DNA from: Pseudomonadota bacterium
Lineage (GTDB): Bacteria; Pseudomonadota; Alphaproteobacteria; Azospirillales; Azospirillaceae
Direction of reading: 5' to 3'
Assembly: GCA_023411035.1 (NCBI GenBank)
Contig: JAEYPE010000233.1
Coordinates: 1 to 27,358 of the forward strand
DNA: 27,358 nucleotides
Part shown: positions 16,235-24,600 of the stretch, piece after piece
Layout: the number at the start of each line of letters is the position of its first letter
How positions within the stretch are numbered: the stretch's first letter is position 1
Program-made: the position numbers and the translations under genes
The notes under the pieces: model-generated
Seen by the model: only the letters and a program-made list of their open reading frames with translations
The model's database searches: none
Told to the model about the DNA's origin: nothing

Positions 16235-19171
16235 ATGAGCCGCCGCCCGCTCCCGCCTGACCTTGCCGAAATGGCCGACGCGCTGCGCGCCGGCGGCGGC
16301 TGGCGCTTTTGGCGGACGCTGGAGCAGGCCGCCGGGGCGGAACCGTTCCGTCGCTACCTCGCCGAGGAATTCCCCGGCCTGGCGCTGCCGGAGGCTGGGC
16401 GGCGCGAGGTGCTGCGCGCCATGGCGGCGTCCATCCTGCTGGCCGGACTGACCGGCTGCGGCGAGGAGGAGGCCGTCCCCTACGTCATCCAACCCGAACT
16501 TGCGGTGCCGGGCAGGCCGCGCTTCTACGCCACCGCCGTACCGTTCGAGGGGTTCGTCCAGCCGGTGCTGGCCGAGACGCACGAGGGCCGCCCCACCCGC
16601 CTGGACGGCAATCCCGATCACCCGCTGGCGCGCCGGTCCGTCAACCCCACGGCCCTGGACGCCTTCAGCCAGGCGGCGGTGCTGGAACTCTACGACCCCG
16701 ACCGCTCGCAGACGCCCCGCCATCTCGACCGTCCTGCAACCTGGGACGCCTTCATCTCCGCCGTGACGGCGCAGCGGGCGCAATGGCGGGGTGACGGCGG
16801 ACGCGGCTTGCGGCTGCTCACCGGCGCCGTCACCTCGCCGACCCTGTTGCGCCAGATCGACGACCTGCGCCGCCAGTTCCCGGAGCTGCGCTGGCACGTC
16901 CATGAGCCGGTCGGGGCCGAGCGGGGGGAGGACGGCACCCGGCTCGCCTTCGGCCAGCCGCTCGCCGTCCACCCGCGCCTCGCCCAGGCCGACGTGATCG
17001 TCAGTCTGGGCGACGACCTGTTCGGCACCCGTCCGGCGCAGCTCCGCAACGCCTCCGGCTGGGCGGTACGGCGCGTGCAAGGCCGCCTGCCCGGAAACTT
17101 GCCGCGCCTCCTGGTGGCGGAAGCGTCGCCGACACCGACCGGCGCCATGGCGTCCGGGCGGCTGCCGGTGGAAGCCGCGCGCATCCCACCGCTGGCGCAC
17201 GCCCTGGCCCGCGCGCTGTCCGTGCCCGGCGCCGAGGGCGAGGCGATGTTGACCGAGCCGGAGCGGCGCTGGGCGGACGAGGCGGCCCGGCTTCTGCGCG
17301 CGCACGCCGCGCACGCGCTGGTCACCGCCAGCCCCGACCAGCCGGCGGAGGTCCAAGCCACCGTCCACCGCATCAACGCGGCGCTGCGAACGGGTGCCGT
17401 CGCCTACACCGTGCCCATCGCGGCAACAGCCGAAGAATCCCTCGCCGCCCTCGTACGGGCCATGGCGGACGGGGAGGTGCGCGCCCTGATCATGCTGGAC
17501 GTGAATCCGGCCTACGACGCGCCGGGCGACCTGGGGTTCGCCGACGCCTGCACGAGCGTCCCCTTCCGCCTGCACACCGGGCTGCACGCCGACGAGACGG
17601 CTGCCTTGTGCCATTGGCACGCGCCCGCCGCGCACGCGCTGGAAAGCTGGGGCGATGGGCGCGCGGTGGACGGGACCGCGTCCGTCATCCAGCCCACCAT
17701 CCGCCCGATCTTCGGTGGACGCCCCCTGGTGGAGATCGCCGCCACGCTGACCGGCGATCCGTTCGCCGACGCGCAGACCCTGGTCCGCACCACATGGCGC
17801 GACCGGCTGCCCGACGACGCGGCGTGGCGGCAGGCGCTTCACCAAGGCTTCGTCGACGGCACGGCGGAGGTCCCTGTGGAAATCTCTCCCATCGCTGGCC
17901 CGATCGCCCCGCCGCCGCAGCCTGCCGGCGGCCCCGAAGACTCGCTGGAACTCACGCTGCACCCCGATCCCTGCCTGTGGGATGGCCGGCGCGCCAATGT
18001 CGCGTGGCTCCAGGAGCTGCCGAAGCCGATCTCCAAGATCAGTTGGGACAGCCACGCCGCGGTCAGCCCGCAGCTTGCCCGCGAGCGTGATCTGAAGGAC
18101 GGCGACCTCGTGGATCTGGCGGTCGGCGGGCGCGCGCTGCGCGTCCCGGTTCTGGTGCAGCCTGGCCAGGCGCCCCGCTCGGTCACGTTGTTCCTCGGCA
18201 GCGGGCGGCGCCGGGCCGGACGGGTCGGCGACGGGGTGGGCGTGGACGCCTACGTCCTGCGTGCCTCCGACACGCCCTGGATGGCGGCCGGCCTGACGCT
18301 GACCAGAACCGGGGAGCGCCGCCCGCTGGTCACCACCCAGCCGCACCATGAAATCGCCGAAGCGGAACCGATCCGCGTCGTCACGCCGGACCACCCGACG
18401 CTCAGGCCCGTCGAGGAGAAGCCGCCCAGCCTCTATCCGGATTGGCCCGACCCGCGAAACGCCTGGGCGATGGCGATCGACACCGATCTGTGCATCGGCT
18501 GCAACGCCTGCGTCGTCGCCTGCCAAGCCGAGAACAACGTGCCTCCGGTCGGGCGCGAGCAGGTCGCCATGGGGCGCGAGATGCTGTGGCTGCGCGTCGA
18601 TTCCTACTACGAGGGCGCGCCGGAGGACCCGCGCATCCATTTCCTCCCCGTCCCCTGCATGCACTGCGAGAAGGCGCCCTGCGAGGTCGGTTGCCCGGTG
18701 AACGCCACCGTGCACAGCCCCGACGGCATCAACGAGCAGGTCTACAACCGCTGCATCGGCACGCGCACCTGCTCCAGCTACTGCCCCTACAAGGTGCGGC
18801 GCTTCAACTTTTTCGAATACGGCCGGATCGCCGCCGAGCGGCAGGATCTTCAGTACAACCCCGACGTCACCGTGCGCGCCCGCGGCGTCATGGAAAAGTG
18901 CACCTACTGCGTCCAGCGCATCGCCCGCGCCCGCCAGGACGCCAAGCGCGACGGCCGCGACCCGACCGCCATCGAGGTGCGCACCGCCTGTCAGGCCGCC
19001 TGTCCGACCGGCGTCATCGCCTTCGGCGACAGGAACCGCCCGGACAGCGCCGTTGCGCGGGCGCGCGAGGATGGCCGCGCCTATGCGCTGTTGGAAGAGA
19101 TCGGCACCCGCCCGCGCACGACCTATCTCGCCCGCATCGGCGAGCGGCGGCACAGGAAAAAGGAGGCGTGA
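16235..19171 (+). CDS. actB: Alternative complex III iron-sulfur subunit ActB
   Basis: A 978-residue subunit of two parts. The larger N-terminal part (to about 710) resembles the molybdopterin oxidoreductase fold that in ActB carries no cofactor. The C-terminal part is ferredoxin-like. Its cysteines are 753/756/759/763, 808/811/816/820, 840/846/850, 889/892 and 919/923, fifteen in all, which is exactly the number for three [4Fe-4S] and one [3Fe-4S] cluster. Near the N terminus AGRREVLRAM precedes a hydrophobic run and LTGC at 72-75, so an imperfect twin-arginine signal with a lipobox is likely. The protein would be exported folded and lipid-anchored on the periplasmic side. It lies between actA and actC, with AGGAGG near its own end serving actC. 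Confidence 0.93.
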   Translation: MSRRPLPPDLAEMADALRAGGGWRFWRTLEQAAGAEPFRRYLAEEFPGLALPEAGRREVLRAMAASILLAGLTGCGEEEAVPYVIQPELAVPGRPRFYATAVPFEGFVQPVLAETHEGRPTRLDGNPDHPLARRSVNPTALDAFSQAAVLELYDPDRSQTPRHLDRPATWDAFISAVTAQRAQWRGDGGRGLRLLTGAVTSPTLLRQIDDLRRQFPELRWHVHEPVGAERGEDGTRLAFGQPLAVHPRLAQADVIVSLGDDLFGTRPAQLRNASGWAVRRVQGRLPGNLPRLLVAEASPTPTGAMASGRLPVEAARIPPLAHALARALSVPGAEGEAMLTEPERRWADEAARLLRAHAAHALVTASPDQPAEVQATVHRINAALRTGAVAYTVPIAATAEESLAALVRAMADGEVRALIMLDVNPAYDAPGDLGFADACTSVPFRLHTGLHADETAALCHWHAPAAHALESWGDGRAVDGTASVIQPTIRPIFGGRPLVEIAATLTGDPFADAQTLVRTTWRDRLPDDAAWRQALHQGFVDGTAEVPVEISPIAGPIAPPPQPAGGPEDSLELTLHPDPCLWDGRRANVAWLQELPKPISKISWDSHAAVSPQLARERDLKDGDLVDLAVGGRALRVPVLVQPGQAPRSVTLFLGSGRRRAGRVGDGVGVDAYVLRASDTPWMAAGLTLTRTGERRPLVTTQPHHEIAEAEPIRVVTPDHPTLRPVEEKPPSLYPDWPDPRNAWAMAIDTDLCIGCNACVVACQAENNVPPVGREQVAMGREMLWLRVDSYYEGAPEDPRIHFLPVPCMHCEKAPCEVGCPVNATVHSPDGINEQVYNRCIGTRTCSSYCPYKVRRFNFFEYGRIAAERQDLQYNPDVTVRARGVMEKCTYCVQRIARARQDAKRDGRDPTAIEVRTACQAACPTGVIAFGDRNRPDSAVARAREDGRAYALLEEIGTRPRTTYLARIGERRHRKKEA

Positions 19172-19173
19172 GG

Positions 19174-20517
19174 ATGGCCGAAGGCAAGACCTTTCCCGCC
19201 GGCCTGACCGACCGCCGCGTCACCGGGCAGATCGCCGGCGCCGTGCTGCACCCGCCGGGCAAAGGGTGGGTATGGCTGGCCGTGTTGGGCGCCAGCGGCC
19301 TGATGGTGGTGATGCTGCTGGTTTCGATCTTCTGGCTGTTCCTCAAGGGCGTCGGCATCTGGGGCATCAACATCCCGGTCAACTGGGGCATCGCCATTTC
19401 CAACACCGTCTGGTGGATCGGCATCGGGCACGCGGGAACCTTCATCTCGGCGGTGCTGCTGGTGACCGGGCAGCACTGGCGCAATTCGCTCAACCGCTTC
19501 GCCGAGGCGATGACGCTGCTGGCGGCGACCTGCGCGGCCATGTACCCGGTGCTGCACCTGGGGCGGCCCTTCTATTTCTACTGGGTCATCCCCTACCCCA
19601 ACGTCATGCACCTGTGGCCCCAGTTCCGCAGCCCGCTGGAATGGGACATGTTCGCCTTCTTCACCTACCTGACGGTCTCGCTGATCTTCTGGTACGTCGG
19701 CATGATCCCGGACATGGCGGTGCTGCGCGATACCGCCACGAGCCGGCGGCGGCAGGTGGCATATGGCCTGATGGCGCTGGGCTGGCGCGGTTCGGCGGCG
19801 CACTGGGCGCGCTGGCGGCGCGCCTACGTCATCGTCGGAGCCATCGCCGTGCCGCTGGTGGTGTCGGTCCATTCCGGCGTGGCGATGCTGTTCGCCGTTG
19901 GCCCCATCCCCGGCTGGCACAGCACAATCTTCCCGCCCTACTTCGTGCTGGGCGCGGTGTTCTCCGGCTTCGCCGTGGTGATCATGCTCGCCATCGTGCT
20001 GCGCACGGCGTTCGGCTTCCGCGACCTGATCACCGACCGGCACATGGACCTGCTCGGCCAATGGCTGCTGGCGACCGGGCTGATGACCTCCTACGGCTAC
20101 GTCATGGACGCCTTCACCGCGTGGTACGGCGGCGATCCGTTCGAGCGCGGCATGCTGCTCGACCGCGTCGCCGGGCCGTACGCCTTGTCCTACTGGTCGG
20201 CGGTGGTTCTGAACTTCGTGCCGCTGCAACTGCTGTGGCTGCCGCGGCTGCGGGCGAGCATGCCGGTCCTGTTCGCCGTCGCGCTGGCGGTGACGCTCGG
20301 CATGTGGTTCGAGCGCTACATGCTGGTGGTGAGCGCGCTTGCCCGGGACTTCCTGCCCTCCTCCTGGGGCGCGTACGTGCCGAACGTATGGGAGTGGACG
20401 CTGTTCTTCGGGTTGGTCGGCTTCTTCCTCTTCGCCTTCACCCTGTTCGTGCGCTTCCTGCCCGCCGTCCCCATCGCCGAGGTCAAGGAGGTGCTGCATG
20501 AGGAACGGGAGGAATAG
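19174..20517 (+). CDS. actC: Alternative complex III membrane subunit ActC (NrfD-like)
   Basis: A 447-residue polytopic protein of the NrfD/PsrC family. The ATG at 19174 lies 2 bases after the actB stop and has AAAGGAGG upstream; the open frame extends much further 5' only because it shadows actB. About ten helices are visible, beginning with WLAVLGASGLMVVMLLVSIF and ending with LFFGLVGFFLFAFTLFVRF. Characteristic stretches include NTVWWIGIGHAGTFISAVLL and VSVHSGVAMLFAVGPIPGWH. In known complexes ActC contacts ActB and forms a quinol site and a possible proton path. The stop codon TAG is directly followed by the ATG of actD. Confidence 0.92.
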   Translation: MAEGKTFPAGLTDRRVTGQIAGAVLHPPGKGWVWLAVLGASGLMVVMLLVSIFWLFLKGVGIWGINIPVNWGIAISNTVWWIGIGHAGTFISAVLLVTGQHWRNSLNRFAEAMTLLAATCAAMYPVLHLGRPFYFYWVIPYPNVMHLWPQFRSPLEWDMFAFFTYLTVSLIFWYVGMIPDMAVLRDTATSRRRQVAYGLMALGWRGSAAHWARWRRAYVIVGAIAVPLVVSVHSGVAMLFAVGPIPGWHSTIFPPYFVLGAVFSGFAVVIMLAIVLRTAFGFRDLITDRHMDLLGQWLLATGLMTSYGYVMDAFTAWYGGDPFERGMLLDRVAGPYALSYWSAVVLNFVPLQLLWLPRLRASMPVLFAVALAVTLGMWFERYMLVVSALARDFLPSSWGAYVPNVWEWTLFFGLVGFFLFAFTLFVRFLPAVPIAEVKEVLHEEREE

Positions 20518-21057
20518 ATGGCGCAACCGCTCCCCCTTTACGGCCTGATCGCCGAGTTCGACGACGCCGGGCGGCTGGTGGACGCCGTGAAGCGGGCGCG
20601 CGCCGACGGGTACCGGCGGCTCGACGCCTGCACGCCGATGCCGGTCCGCGGCCTGGGCGAGGCGCTGGGCATCGACACCGCGCCGGTCGCCTGGGCGGCG
20701 TTGGCCGGCGGACTGTTCGGCGGTGTCGGCGGACTGTTCATGGAGTGGTACGCCAACGTCGTCAGCTATCCCCTGAACATCGGCGGACGGCCCGAGGCGG
20801 CGTGGCCGGCCTTCGTGCTGCCGGCCTTCGAACTGACGGTGCTGGGTGCCACGACCTTCTCCGTGCTCGCCATGCTCGCTCTGAACCGGCTGCCGCGTCT
20901 CAACCATCCGGTGTTCGAGGCGCCCCGCTTCTCCACGACCGAGGTGGACCGCTTCTTCCTGTGCATCGAGGCCGCCGACCCGCACTTCCGGCCGGAGCGC
21001 ACCCGCGCCTTCCTGGAAGCGTGCGGCGCCGTCGCCGTGTCGGAGGTGCCGGAATGA
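20518..21057 (+). CDS. actD: Alternative complex III subunit ActD (DUF3341)
   Basis: A 179-residue protein starting LYGLIAEFDDAGRLVDAVKR, the mark of DUF3341/ActD. A soluble N-terminal domain of about 55 residues is followed by two membrane helices (AALAGGLFGGVGGLFMEWYA and LPAFELTVLGATTFSVLAML) and a short C-terminal soluble part. In known complexes ActD packs between the two large membrane subunits and has no cofactor. Its start abuts the actC stop and its TGA overlaps the ATG of actE (ATGA), so translation is coupled on both sides. Confidence 0.92.
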   Translation: MAQPLPLYGLIAEFDDAGRLVDAVKRARADGYRRLDACTPMPVRGLGEALGIDTAPVAWAALAGGLFGGVGGLFMEWYANVVSYPLNIGGRPEAAWPAFVLPAFELTVLGATTFSVLAMLALNRLPRLNHPVFEAPRFSTTEVDRFFLCIEAADPHFRPERTRAFLEACGAVAVSEVPE

Positions 21058-21581
21058 AGGCCGCTGTCCTCCTCGCTCTGATCGTGTTGGCCGCCTGCGA
21101 CCAGCGCATGGTGGAGCAGCCGAACCACAGGGCGTTCGAGCCCGCCGCCCGGCTGCCCGACCGCCGGGTCAACCAGCCGCCGCCCTCCGGAACCGTGGCG
21201 CGCGACGAGCTGGACGCCGCGCGGGCACTGACCACCCGCCCGCCGATGAGCGCCGCCCTGCTGGCGCGTGGCCGCGAGCGCTTCGAGATCAACTGCTCCC
21301 CCTGCCACGCCCGCACCGGCGAGGGTGACGGCGTGATCGTGCAGCGCGGCTTTCCCCGCCCGCCCAGCTATTTCGAGCAACGGCTGGTGGAGGCGCCGGA
21401 CCGGCACTTTCTCGACGTGATAACCAATGGCTATGGCGCCATGTACGCCTACGCCGACCGCGTGGCCCCCGCCGACCGCTGGGCGATCATCGCCTACATC
21501 CGCGCCCTTCAGCTCAGCCGCCGCGTCGCCGCCGCCGGCCTGCCGGACGATCTGCGCGCCAGGCTGGAGAGCCAGCCATGA
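21054..21581 (+). CDS. actE: Alternative complex III monohaem cytochrome c subunit ActE
   Basis: A 175-residue lipoprotein cytochrome. The signal peptide MKAAVLLALIVLAAC ends in a lipobox with Cys15 as the likely lipidated residue. One haem c site, CSPCH, lies at residues 81-85, and GYGAMYAYADRVAPADRW supplies a candidate methionine ligand. This matches ActE, the single-haem periplasmic subunit that with ActA forms the electron exit. The gene overlaps both neighbours by four bases (ATGA). Confidence 0.92.
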   Translation: MKAAVLLALIVLAACDQRMVEQPNHRAFEPAARLPDRRVNQPPPSGTVARDELDAARALTTRPPMSAALLARGRERFEINCSPCHARTGEGDGVIVQRGFPRPPSYFEQRLVEAPDRHFLDVITNGYGAMYAYADRVAPADRWAIIAYIRALQLSRRVAAAGLPDDLRARLESQP

Positions 21582-22540
21582 CGATCCCGCGCCTGCTGCT
21601 GGAGTCCTGGCTGGCCGCCGCGATGATGGTGGTGTGGCTGCCGGTGGGCGCGCTGGCGATGCTGCTGATGGACCGTCTGTTCACCACCGGCTGGAGCCGC
21701 CCGCTGGTCGCCGAATTGCAGGCGGTGACCGCCACGCTGCCATTCGCGGCGCTGGCCTTCCTGCCGGTGCTGCCGGGCGCGGGGCTCGTGTACCCGTGGA
21801 TGCATGCGGTCAAGCCGGAGCAGGCGTTCTGGCTGACGCCGTGGTTCTTCGCCGGGCGGGCGGTGGTCTGCCTGCTCGTCTGGTGGTTGCTCGGGCGGCT
21901 TGCGGCGCGTCCGGACATGGGGCGGGGGGCTGCGGCGGCCGGGCTGATCGTGCTGGGGCTGACCGTCACCGTGGCGGGCATCGACTGGATGATGTCGCTG
22001 GAGCCGGAGTTCGCCTCCTCCGCCTACGGGCTGCTGGTGCTTACCTCGGCGGCGCAGGCCGGCTTCGCGGCGGCGCTGTGGCTGTGGCTGCGCGACGGCC
22101 CGCCGCCGGAGTCGGAACAGCTCGGCCATATGGGCTCGCTGCTGCTGACGCTGGTGCTGAGCTGGGGCTACATCGCCTTCATGCAGTACCTCGTGGTGTG
22201 GTCGGGCAACAAGCCGCAACTCGCCGCCTGGTACCTGGCGCGGAGCGAGGCGCCGTGGGTATGGCTCGCCTGGGCGGCGGTCTTCCTGAAAGGCGTGCTG
22301 CCATTCCTGGCGTTGCTGTTCCCACCGGCCCGGCGAAGTCCGCGCGTGCTGGGCGCGCTGTGCCTGCTGATGCTCGGCGGACACGCGCTGGACATGCTGT
22401 GGCTGGTGCTGCCGGCCTTCCGGGAGCATGCGGCGTTGCACCTGCTGTCGGCGCTGCTGTTCGGCGCTGGGCTGGCGCTGATCGGGTGGAACCGCGTGCA
22501 GCGGACCCATCGCCTGAGGGAGGTGCCGGACCATGGCTGA
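21578..22540 (+). CDS. actF: Alternative complex III membrane subunit ActF
   Basis: A 320-residue polytopic protein with nine or ten predicted helices, from LAAAMMVVWLPVGALAMLLM to LLSALLFGAGLALIGW. Stretches such as TVAGIDWMMSLEPEFASSAY and LSWGYIAFMQYLVVWSGNKP are typical of ActF, the second NrfD-like subunit. It appears compact compared with ActF proteins I recall from other phyla, mainly through short loops and tails. It has no cofactor motif. It starts inside the actE stop and overlaps the following small gene by 8 bases. Confidence 0.9.
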   Translation: MTIPRLLLESWLAAAMMVVWLPVGALAMLLMDRLFTTGWSRPLVAELQAVTATLPFAALAFLPVLPGAGLVYPWMHAVKPEQAFWLTPWFFAGRAVVCLLVWWLLGRLAARPDMGRGAAAAGLIVLGLTVTVAGIDWMMSLEPEFASSAYGLLVLTSAAQAGFAAALWLWLRDGPPPESEQLGHMGSLLLTLVLSWGYIAFMQYLVVWSGNKPQLAAWYLARSEAPWVWLAWAAVFLKGVLPFLALLFPPARRSPRVLGALCLLMLGGHALDMLWLVLPAFREHAALHLLSALLFGAGLALIGWNRVQRTHRLREVPDHG

Positions 22541-22910
22541 CGTGGATCGCACCTCGCTGGAACGCGGTCACGAGGTCGCTGACGCGCCGCCGTTCAAGCT
22601 GTTCCTGGCGGGTGTGCTGATTCCGGCCTGCGTCGGGCTGATCCTGCTGCTGGTCTGGGGCATGAAGGCGTGGATCGCCGACACGCTGGACCGTCCGCCA
22701 GTTCCCGCGCTTGCCCGCGCGCCCATCGATACGCCCGCGCCGCGGCTGCAACGGTCGCCGGCCCGCGACCTCCAGGAATTCCGCGCCGCCGAAGACAAGG
22801 ACTTGCACGCATTCGGCTGGGTGGACCGGGAGGCCGGCATCGCCCGCGTCCCCATCGAGGACGCCATGGCGCTGTTGGCGAAGCGCGGCTGGACGGAGGA
22901 GGGGAAGTGA
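22533..22910 (+). CDS. Small single-helix membrane protein of the respiratory operon, function unknown
   Basis: A 125-residue protein with one helix at about residues 23-48 (KLFLAGVLIPACVGLILLLVWG). A proline-rich linker follows, then a conserved-looking tail (LQEFRAAEDKDLHAFGWVDR, then AGIARVPIEDAMALLAKRGW). Similar tails are, as I recall, common in unnamed proteins encoded beside sco and cytochrome oxidase genes. The topology suggests a short cytoplasmic N terminus and a periplasmic tail, without cysteines or haem motifs. Its ATG overlaps the actF end and its TGA overlaps the sco start. It may be an accessory or assembly subunit, possibly filling the role of the small ActG/ActH subunits found in some operons; this is inference. 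Confidence 0.75.
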   Translation: MADVDRTSLERGHEVADAPPFKLFLAGVLIPACVGLILLLVWGMKAWIADTLDRPPVPALARAPIDTPAPRLQRSPARDLQEFRAAEDKDLHAFGWVDREAGIARVPIEDAMALLAKRGWTEEGK

Positions 22911-23656
22911 TGCGTCTGCTCCGTCTGCTCGCCCTTCTGTTGATCGCCTCTCCCGCCCTGGCGGCTCCCGCCCCGGACTTGTCCGGCATCATGGCCTCGC
23001 CCCGGCCCGGAGCACGTATTCCGGCCGACGCGGTGCCCGGTTTGGCCGATGCCCTCGGCGGCCCGCCGGTGGTGCTGGCGCTCGCCTACTACACCTGCCC
23101 GAACCTGTGCGGTGTGACGTTGGGTGGCATCGCGGCGGCGCTGAAGGAGACCGGCCTGCGCGCGGGCTCCGACTTCCGCCTGATTGCGCTTTCCATCGAT
23201 CCGGCGGAGGGACCGGCCGAGGCGACGGCGGCCAGGGTGCAGGCGGCGGTCCGCCTCGGCAGCAATGAGGGCCTGGGGTTCCTCACCGGAGATGAGCCGG
23301 AGGTCCGGCGCGTCGCCGAGGCGGTTGGCTTCCTCTATCGCTGGGACGCGGAACTCAGGCAGTTCCTCCACCCGGTGGGCGTCTTCGTGCTCGCCCCGGA
23401 CGGACGGGTGTCGCGCTGGATTTCCGGCGCGGGGTTCGATGGCACCAGCCTCCGCTTGGCGCTGACCGAGGCCGGTGGCGGCACGGTCGGCACCCTGACC
23501 GACCAGCTGCGGCTGCTCTGCTACCACTACGATCCCGTGCGCGGGACCTACGACGCCATCGTTCTGACTGCCTTGCGCGTGGCCGGTGTGCTGACCGCGC
23601 TTGGCCTGGGCGGCGGCATCGCCTGGGCGCTGCGGCGGGAGCGGAGGCGCCCATGA
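22910..23656 (+). CDS. sco: SCO1/SenC-family copper chaperone
   Basis: A 248-residue periplasmic thioredoxin-fold protein. The Sec signal peptide LLRLLALLLIASPALA is followed by the copper-binding CPNLC (Cys63, Cys67) and His154 in FLHPVG, the three known Sco ligands. A C-terminal helix (LTALRVAGVLTALGLGGGIA) gives a second anchor, which is less common than an N-terminal anchor alone. Known Sco proteins help metallate or reduce the CuA site of oxidase subunit II, whose gene starts inside this one's stop codon. The ATG at 22910 has GGAGGAGGGG upstream; the longer open frame upstream shadows the preceding gene. Confidence 0.92.
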   Translation: MRLLRLLALLLIASPALAAPAPDLSGIMASPRPGARIPADAVPGLADALGGPPVVLALAYYTCPNLCGVTLGGIAAALKETGLRAGSDFRLIALSIDPAEGPAEATAARVQAAVRLGSNEGLGFLTGDEPEVRRVAEAVGFLYRWDAELRQFLHPVGVFVLAPDGRVSRWISGAGFDGTSLRLALTEAGGGTVGTLTDQLRLLCYHYDPVRGTYDAIVLTALRVAGVLTALGLGGGIAWALRRERRRP

Positions 23657-24600
23657 CCTCCTGGCTTCCGTTCTGGCCCGCCTCCGCATCCGCCTATGCC
23701 GACCGCATCGACCTGCTGGTCTGGGCCTTGAGCGCGCTGATCATCGCCCTCGCGGCGCCGGTCATCCTCGGCTTGCTGTGGTTCGCAGCGAAGTACCACC
23801 GCGGCTCGCCCGCCGACCGCAGCCACGCGCCGACGCGCGGTTTCCTGATCGAGGCGGACTGGACAATCATCCCCTTCCTGCTGTCGATGATCTTCTTCGT
23901 CTGGGCGGCGCATCTCTACTATGCCGAGCGCACGCCGCCGGACGGCGCGCTGGAGGTGGCGGTGGTCGCCAAGCAGTGGATGTGGAAGTTCCAGCACCCC
24001 GGCGGCCAGCGCGAGATCGACGAGCTGCATGTGCCGACCGGCCAGCCGGTCAGGTTGACCATGACCTCGCAGGACGTGATCCACAGCCTGTTCCTGCCCG
24101 AGTTGCGCCTCAAGATGGACGTGCTGCCCGACCGCTACACGGGCATCTGGTTCCAGGCCGACCGGCCGGGTACCTACGCCCTGCGCTGCACGCAGTTCTG
24201 CGGCACCGACCACGCGCGGATGGGCGGCCGTTTCATCGTGCAGGAGCCGAGGGATTACGAGGCGTGGCTGCATTCGTCGGCGGCGGACGGCACGCTGGCG
24301 CAGGAGGGCGAGCGGCTGTTCCGCCGCCTGGGATGTTCCGGCTGCCACGGCGCCAGCTCCGCCGTGCACGCGCCGGACCTCGCGGGGATCTACGGCACGC
24401 AGCAGCCGCTGTCCGACGGGACCTTCGCGCTGGCCGACGACAACTACATCCGCGACAGCATTCTGCTGCCGACGCGGCAGGTGGTCGCCGGCTACGAACC
24501 GATCATGCCCTCCTTCGCCGGCAAGGTGTCGGAGGAGGACATCCTGCGCCTGATCGCCTACGTCAAATCCCTGCCGCGGGAGGGGAACGCGCAGCCATGA
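23653..24600 (+). CDS. coxB: caa3-type cytochrome c oxidase subunit II with fused cytochrome c
   Basis: A 315-residue subunit II. Two N-terminal helices (LLVWALSALIIALAAPVILG and DWTIIPFLLSMIFFVWAAHL) are followed by a cupredoxin domain with the CuA ligands His144, Cys179, Cys183, His187 and Met190. A cytochrome c domain follows, with CSGCH at 228-232 and Met285 in IMPSFAG as the likely axial ligand. The fused haem c makes this a caa3 enzyme that can take electrons directly from complex III. The CuA loop reads CTQFCG, with Gln where most enzymes have Glu; that residue binds copper by its backbone, so the site should still form. Start and stop overlap sco and coxA by four bases. Confidence 0.94.
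   Translation: MTSWLPFWPASASAYADRIDLLVWALSALIIALAAPVILGLLWFAAKYHRGSPADRSHAPTRGFLIEADWTIIPFLLSMIFFVWAAHLYYAERTPPDGALEVAVVAKQWMWKFQHPGGQREIDELHVPTGQPVRLTMTSQDVIHSLFLPELRLKMDVLPDRYTGIWFQADRPGTYALRCTQFCGTDHARMGGRFIVQEPRDYEAWLHSSAADGTLAQEGERLFRRLGCSGCHGASSAVHAPDLAGIYGTQQPLSDGTFALADDNYIRDSILLPTRQVVAGYEPIMPSFAGKVSEEDILRLIAYVKSLPREGNAQP

Noticed and set aside
15956..19153. Minus-strand open frame of 1065 codons opposite actB
   Set aside because: Antisense to a gene with a full set of cluster cysteines; low-complexity composition; no recognisable motif.
19123..20985. Minus-strand open frame of 620 codons opposite actC and actD
   Set aside because: Antisense to two conserved membrane subunits and made mostly of His, Gln, Arg and Gly; no motif.
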